From Bacteroidota bacterium (GTDB taxonomy: Bacteria; Bacteroidota; Bacteroidia; 2-12-FULL-35-15), in the NCBI GenBank assembly GCA_026391935.1, contig JAPLDC010000105.1:1-15367 (forward strand): a stretch of DNA of 15,367 bases, in the 5' to 3' direction. Below, in pieces: positions 13,406 to 15,367 of this stretch (position 1 is the stretch's first letter; every line of letters starts with the position of its first letter). The notes beneath the pieces were generated by a model. The model made no database searches. It was not told where the DNA came from and saw nothing but the letters and a program-made list of their open reading frames with translations. The position numbers and the translations under genes were made by a program.

Positions 13406-14605
13406 ATGCCAAAAGTATCTACCAAAGGCAATTCAATGCCTTCCTCTCCAATTCGTAAATTGGTGCCGTTTGCTGAAATCGCAAAAAAACAAGGACGAAA
13501 AATATATCATTTAAATATTGGTCAGCCGGATATTGAAACTCCCGAGATCATGTTGAATGCTATAAAAAATGCTGACATAAAAGTGTTGGAATATTCTCAT
13601 TCTGCAGGTATAGAATCATATAGAGAGAAGTTAGCTGGTTACTATGCAACCTTTAATATTAATATTGATAAAAATGATATTATTATTACAACAGGAGGTT
13701 CAGAAGCTATATCAATAGCGATGATGACTTGCTTCAATCAAGGAGATGAAATTATTATTCCCGAACCTTTCTATGCAAATTATAATGGTTTTTCCGCTGC
13801 AGCTGATGTGAAGATTGTTCCGGTAAAGTCATACATAGAAACAGGTTTTGCGTTGCCACCAATTTCCGAATTTGAAAAATTGATTACTTCAAAAACAAAA
13901 GGGATCATGATCTGTAATCCGGGAAATCCAACGGGATACTTGTATTCAAGAGAAGAGTTAGAATCACTAAAAGAGCTGGTGATAAAATACGATCTATTTT
14001 TATTAAGCGATGAAGTATACCGCGAGTTTTGTTACGATGGGAAAGAATACGTTTCTGTGATGCATTTAAAAGGAGTTGATAATAATGTTATTTTATTGGA
14101 TTCGATCTCAAAGCGCTACAGTGCTTGTGGGGCAAGAATTGGAGCATTGATCTCAAAAAATAAAGAAGTAATGGCAACCGCTATGAAATTTGCGCAGGCA
14201 AGATTAAGTCCGCCAACATTCGGACAAATAGGAGCAGAGGCAGCTTTAAAAACTCCCAAAGAATATTTTGATAAAGTACAAAAAGAATATGTAGAGCGTA
14301 GAGATTTTGTAATTGAAGCTCTGAATAAAATGGATGGAGTATTTTGTCCGAAACCAAGTGGAGCCTTCTATTGCATCGCACGTTTACCAATTGATAATGC
14401 AGATAAATTTTGTCAATGGTTATTGGAATCTTTTGTTTATGAAGGCCAGACAGTAATGTTAGCTCCTGCAACAGGTTTTTATTCTACCCCCGGAGCTGGA
14501 ATAAACGAAGTTCGTTTAGCATATGTATTGAATAAAGAGGCTTTGAAGATGGCTATGATCTGTTTAGATCAGGCTTTAAAAGTGTATCCGGGAAAAACGA
14601 ACTAA
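13406..14605 (+). CDS. PLP-dependent class I/II aminotransferase (aspartate aminotransferase-like)
   Basis: This 399-residue fold-type I enzyme is complete. The N-terminal arm has L-N-I-G-Q-P-D; the cofactor site shows N174 in N-P-G-N-P-T-G, D202 and Y205 in S-D-E-V-Y, and the Schiff-base lysine K236 in D-S-I-S-K-R-Y-S; R370 in N-E-V-R-L-A-Y should hold the substrate alpha-carboxylate. The length and motif order fit the AspB/AspC-like group (COG0436), cytoplasmic, moving an amino group between an amino acid and a 2-oxo acid. The exact substrate cannot be read from sequence; aspartate/2-oxoglutarate is the family default, with alanine, aromatic or other substrates possible. The ATG at 13406 fits the usual start. 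It is probably a single-gene unit with a promoter box at 13375 and a terminator at 14628-14658. Confidence 0.92.
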   Translation: MPKVSTKGNSMPSSPIRKLVPFAEIAKKQGRKIYHLNIGQPDIETPEIMLNAIKNADIKVLEYSHSAGIESYREKLAGYYATFNINIDKNDIIITTGGSEAISIAMMTCFNQGDEIIIPEPFYANYNGFSAAADVKIVPVKSYIETGFALPPISEFEKLITSKTKGIMICNPGNPTGYLYSREELESLKELVIKYDLFLLSDEVYREFCYDGKEYVSVMHLKGVDNNVILLDSISKRYSACGARIGALISKNKEVMATAMKFAQARLSPPTFGQIGAEAALKTPKEYFDKVQKEYVERRDFVIEALNKMDGVFCPKPSGAFYCIARLPIDNADKFCQWLLESFVYEGQTVMLAPATGFYSTPGAGINEVRLAYVLNKEALKMAMICLDQALKVYPGKTN

Positions 14606-14627
14606 TTTACTTTCTCTTAACAGGTCC

Positions 14628-14658
14628 AATCCCATCAGAATAATTTTCTGGTGGGATT
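14628..14658 (+). terminator. intrinsic terminator after the aminotransferase gene
   Basis: This is a 13-bp stem (14628-14640 with 14646-14658) containing one T-G wobble, with a 5-base loop, followed by TGCTTTTT. It lies 22 bases after the stop codon. Confidence 0.8.
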
Positions 14659-14714
14659 TGCTTTTTAACTCAAAATGGTTAATTTAGCTAATCTAAAACC
14701 TGTGGTAGGGTAAA

Positions 14715-15367
14715 ATGGATAACACAAACACGCATTCTTTATTGAAATTACATGCTTTATTTATTCTGAGCATGCTATTTTGCTTTTGTTCCAAAGGGTT
14801 AGCAAAGCCATGTAATAACGGCCCTAAAGATAGTCTCATCTCTTCAATGCATCCTCAAAGTTTAATCCAGAATATGAATCGTGAACAGCTAAGTTCATTG
14901 GTTGATTTGCTCTTCGAAATGGATACAGTTCCGAAAGATCTGATGAAGGAGATTAATAAAGCAATCACATTTTTTAATGATGAAGATGCAAAAAATGAAT
15001 TGAAATCAGCGTCAAGCGCTTCAATACCTTCATCCGATCTATATAGCAGCTGGGAAATAAACAATCTTTTCCCTGAGAATGATATGCTCAAATTAAAAGG
15101 AGATACGTCTGTTACACTTCAATTGAGTGGTGGTGAAAGAGGTGAATATTTTCAACCTTTTAATGGTCCTGTTACTTCCGGTTTTGGATGGAGAGATAGC
15201 ACGCAGCACAATGGAATTGACATTGACCTAAATAAAGGTGATAAAGTAGCAGCTGCTTTTGATGGAATGGTGAGGATTGCAAAGCGAGGAGGCGGTTTTG
15301 GAAATGTCGTAATCATTCGTCATTACAATGGTTTAGAAACTGTTTATGCTCATCTCTCACGTATCCT
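14715..15367 (+). CDS. M23 (LytM-type) peptidoglycan endopeptidase, 5' part (cut by window end)
   Basis: The frame is open from ATG 14715 to the right edge (217 codons and two bases). The N-terminus is hydrophobic (about 8-24), consistent with export; the nearby cysteines (C23, C25) do not form a classical lipobox. Residues 40-145 are a Ser/Asn/Asp-rich region of no recognised family. The LytM domain starts at about 148: F-N-G-P-V-T-S-G-F-G-W-R, the zinc motif H165-N-G-I-D169, V-A-A-A-F-D-G-M-V, G-F-G-N-V-V-I-I-R-H and Y-A-H213-L-S, where the window ends shortly after. These enzymes cut peptide cross-links in the wall, though many Bacteroidota members are non-catalytic activators; here the visible metal residues are intact. 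A LysM or other extension beyond the edge is possible. A terminator precedes the gene, so it starts a new unit, but I see no TAnnTTTG match upstream. Confidence 0.88.
   Translation, partial: MDNTNTHSLLKLHALFILSMLFCFCSKGLAKPCNNGPKDSLISSMHPQSLIQNMNREQLSSLVDLLFEMDTVPKDLMKEINKAITFFNDEDAKNELKSASSASIPSSDLYSSWEINNLFPENDMLKLKGDTSVTLQLSGGERGEYFQPFNGPVTSGFGWRDSTQHNGIDIDLNKGDKVAAAFDGMVRIAKRGGGFGNVVIIRHYNGLETVYAHLSRI

Overview
The window is low-GC, gene-dense chromosomal DNA from a member of the Bacteroidota. The evidence is threefold. Six start regions carry a correctly oriented match to the Bacteroidota -7 box (TAnnTTTG), there are no Shine-Dalgarno sequences, and the gene content (tandem exported DUF1573 proteins, a YkuD_2 protein, an IcmF-type fused mutase) is typical of that phylum. 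I cannot name a genus. There are no tRNA or rRNA genes, CRISPR arrays, transposases, phage genes or intergenic gaps above 300 bases. This looks like core chromosome rather than a mobile island.

Layout, left to right. At 2-358 (+) is the tail of a PA0069-type radical SAM protein. Converging on it from the minus strand are a small exported Spy/CpxP-like protein (463-819), the large cobalamin-dependent mutase icmF (872-4258) and a membrane-anchored PF10023 zinc aminopeptidase (4375-5418). Divergent from the last is a DUF218 (ElyC/SanA-like) inner-membrane protein, best started at GTG 5547. Its end overlaps the end of a minus-strand M1 lipoprotein peptidase (6292-7998). That peptidase follows a YkuD_2 L,D-transpeptidase-like protein (8005-8610) with only 6 bp between them. 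Next on the minus strand are a 92-residue helical protein of unknown function (8686-8964), closed by a perfect terminator, and valyl-tRNA synthetase (9013-11700). Divergent from valS is a plus-strand run: three DUF1573 exported proteins (11840-12316, 12360-12818, 12953-13345), a class I/II aminotransferase (13406-14605) and the first 217 codons of an M23 (LytM) peptidase running off the right edge (14715 onward).

Functionally the window mixes housekeeping (valS, aminotransferase), acyl-CoA carbon-skeleton rearrangement (icmF) and many envelope proteins: DUF218, YkuD_2, M23, M1 lipoprotein, PF10023, Spy-like and the DUF1573 trio. The envelope genes may serve wall turnover and periplasmic protein handling, but that link is inference from families and proximity.

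I found no convincing undescribed multi-gene system. The points most worth a second look are two apparent in-frame repeat-derived insertions in valS, one matching a REP-like core; the DUF1573 tandem duplication with a shared 12-base leader word; the active-site residues that make the fused mutase an isobutyryl-CoA rather than methylmalonyl-CoA enzyme; and a possible leaderless start for the PF10023 gene.
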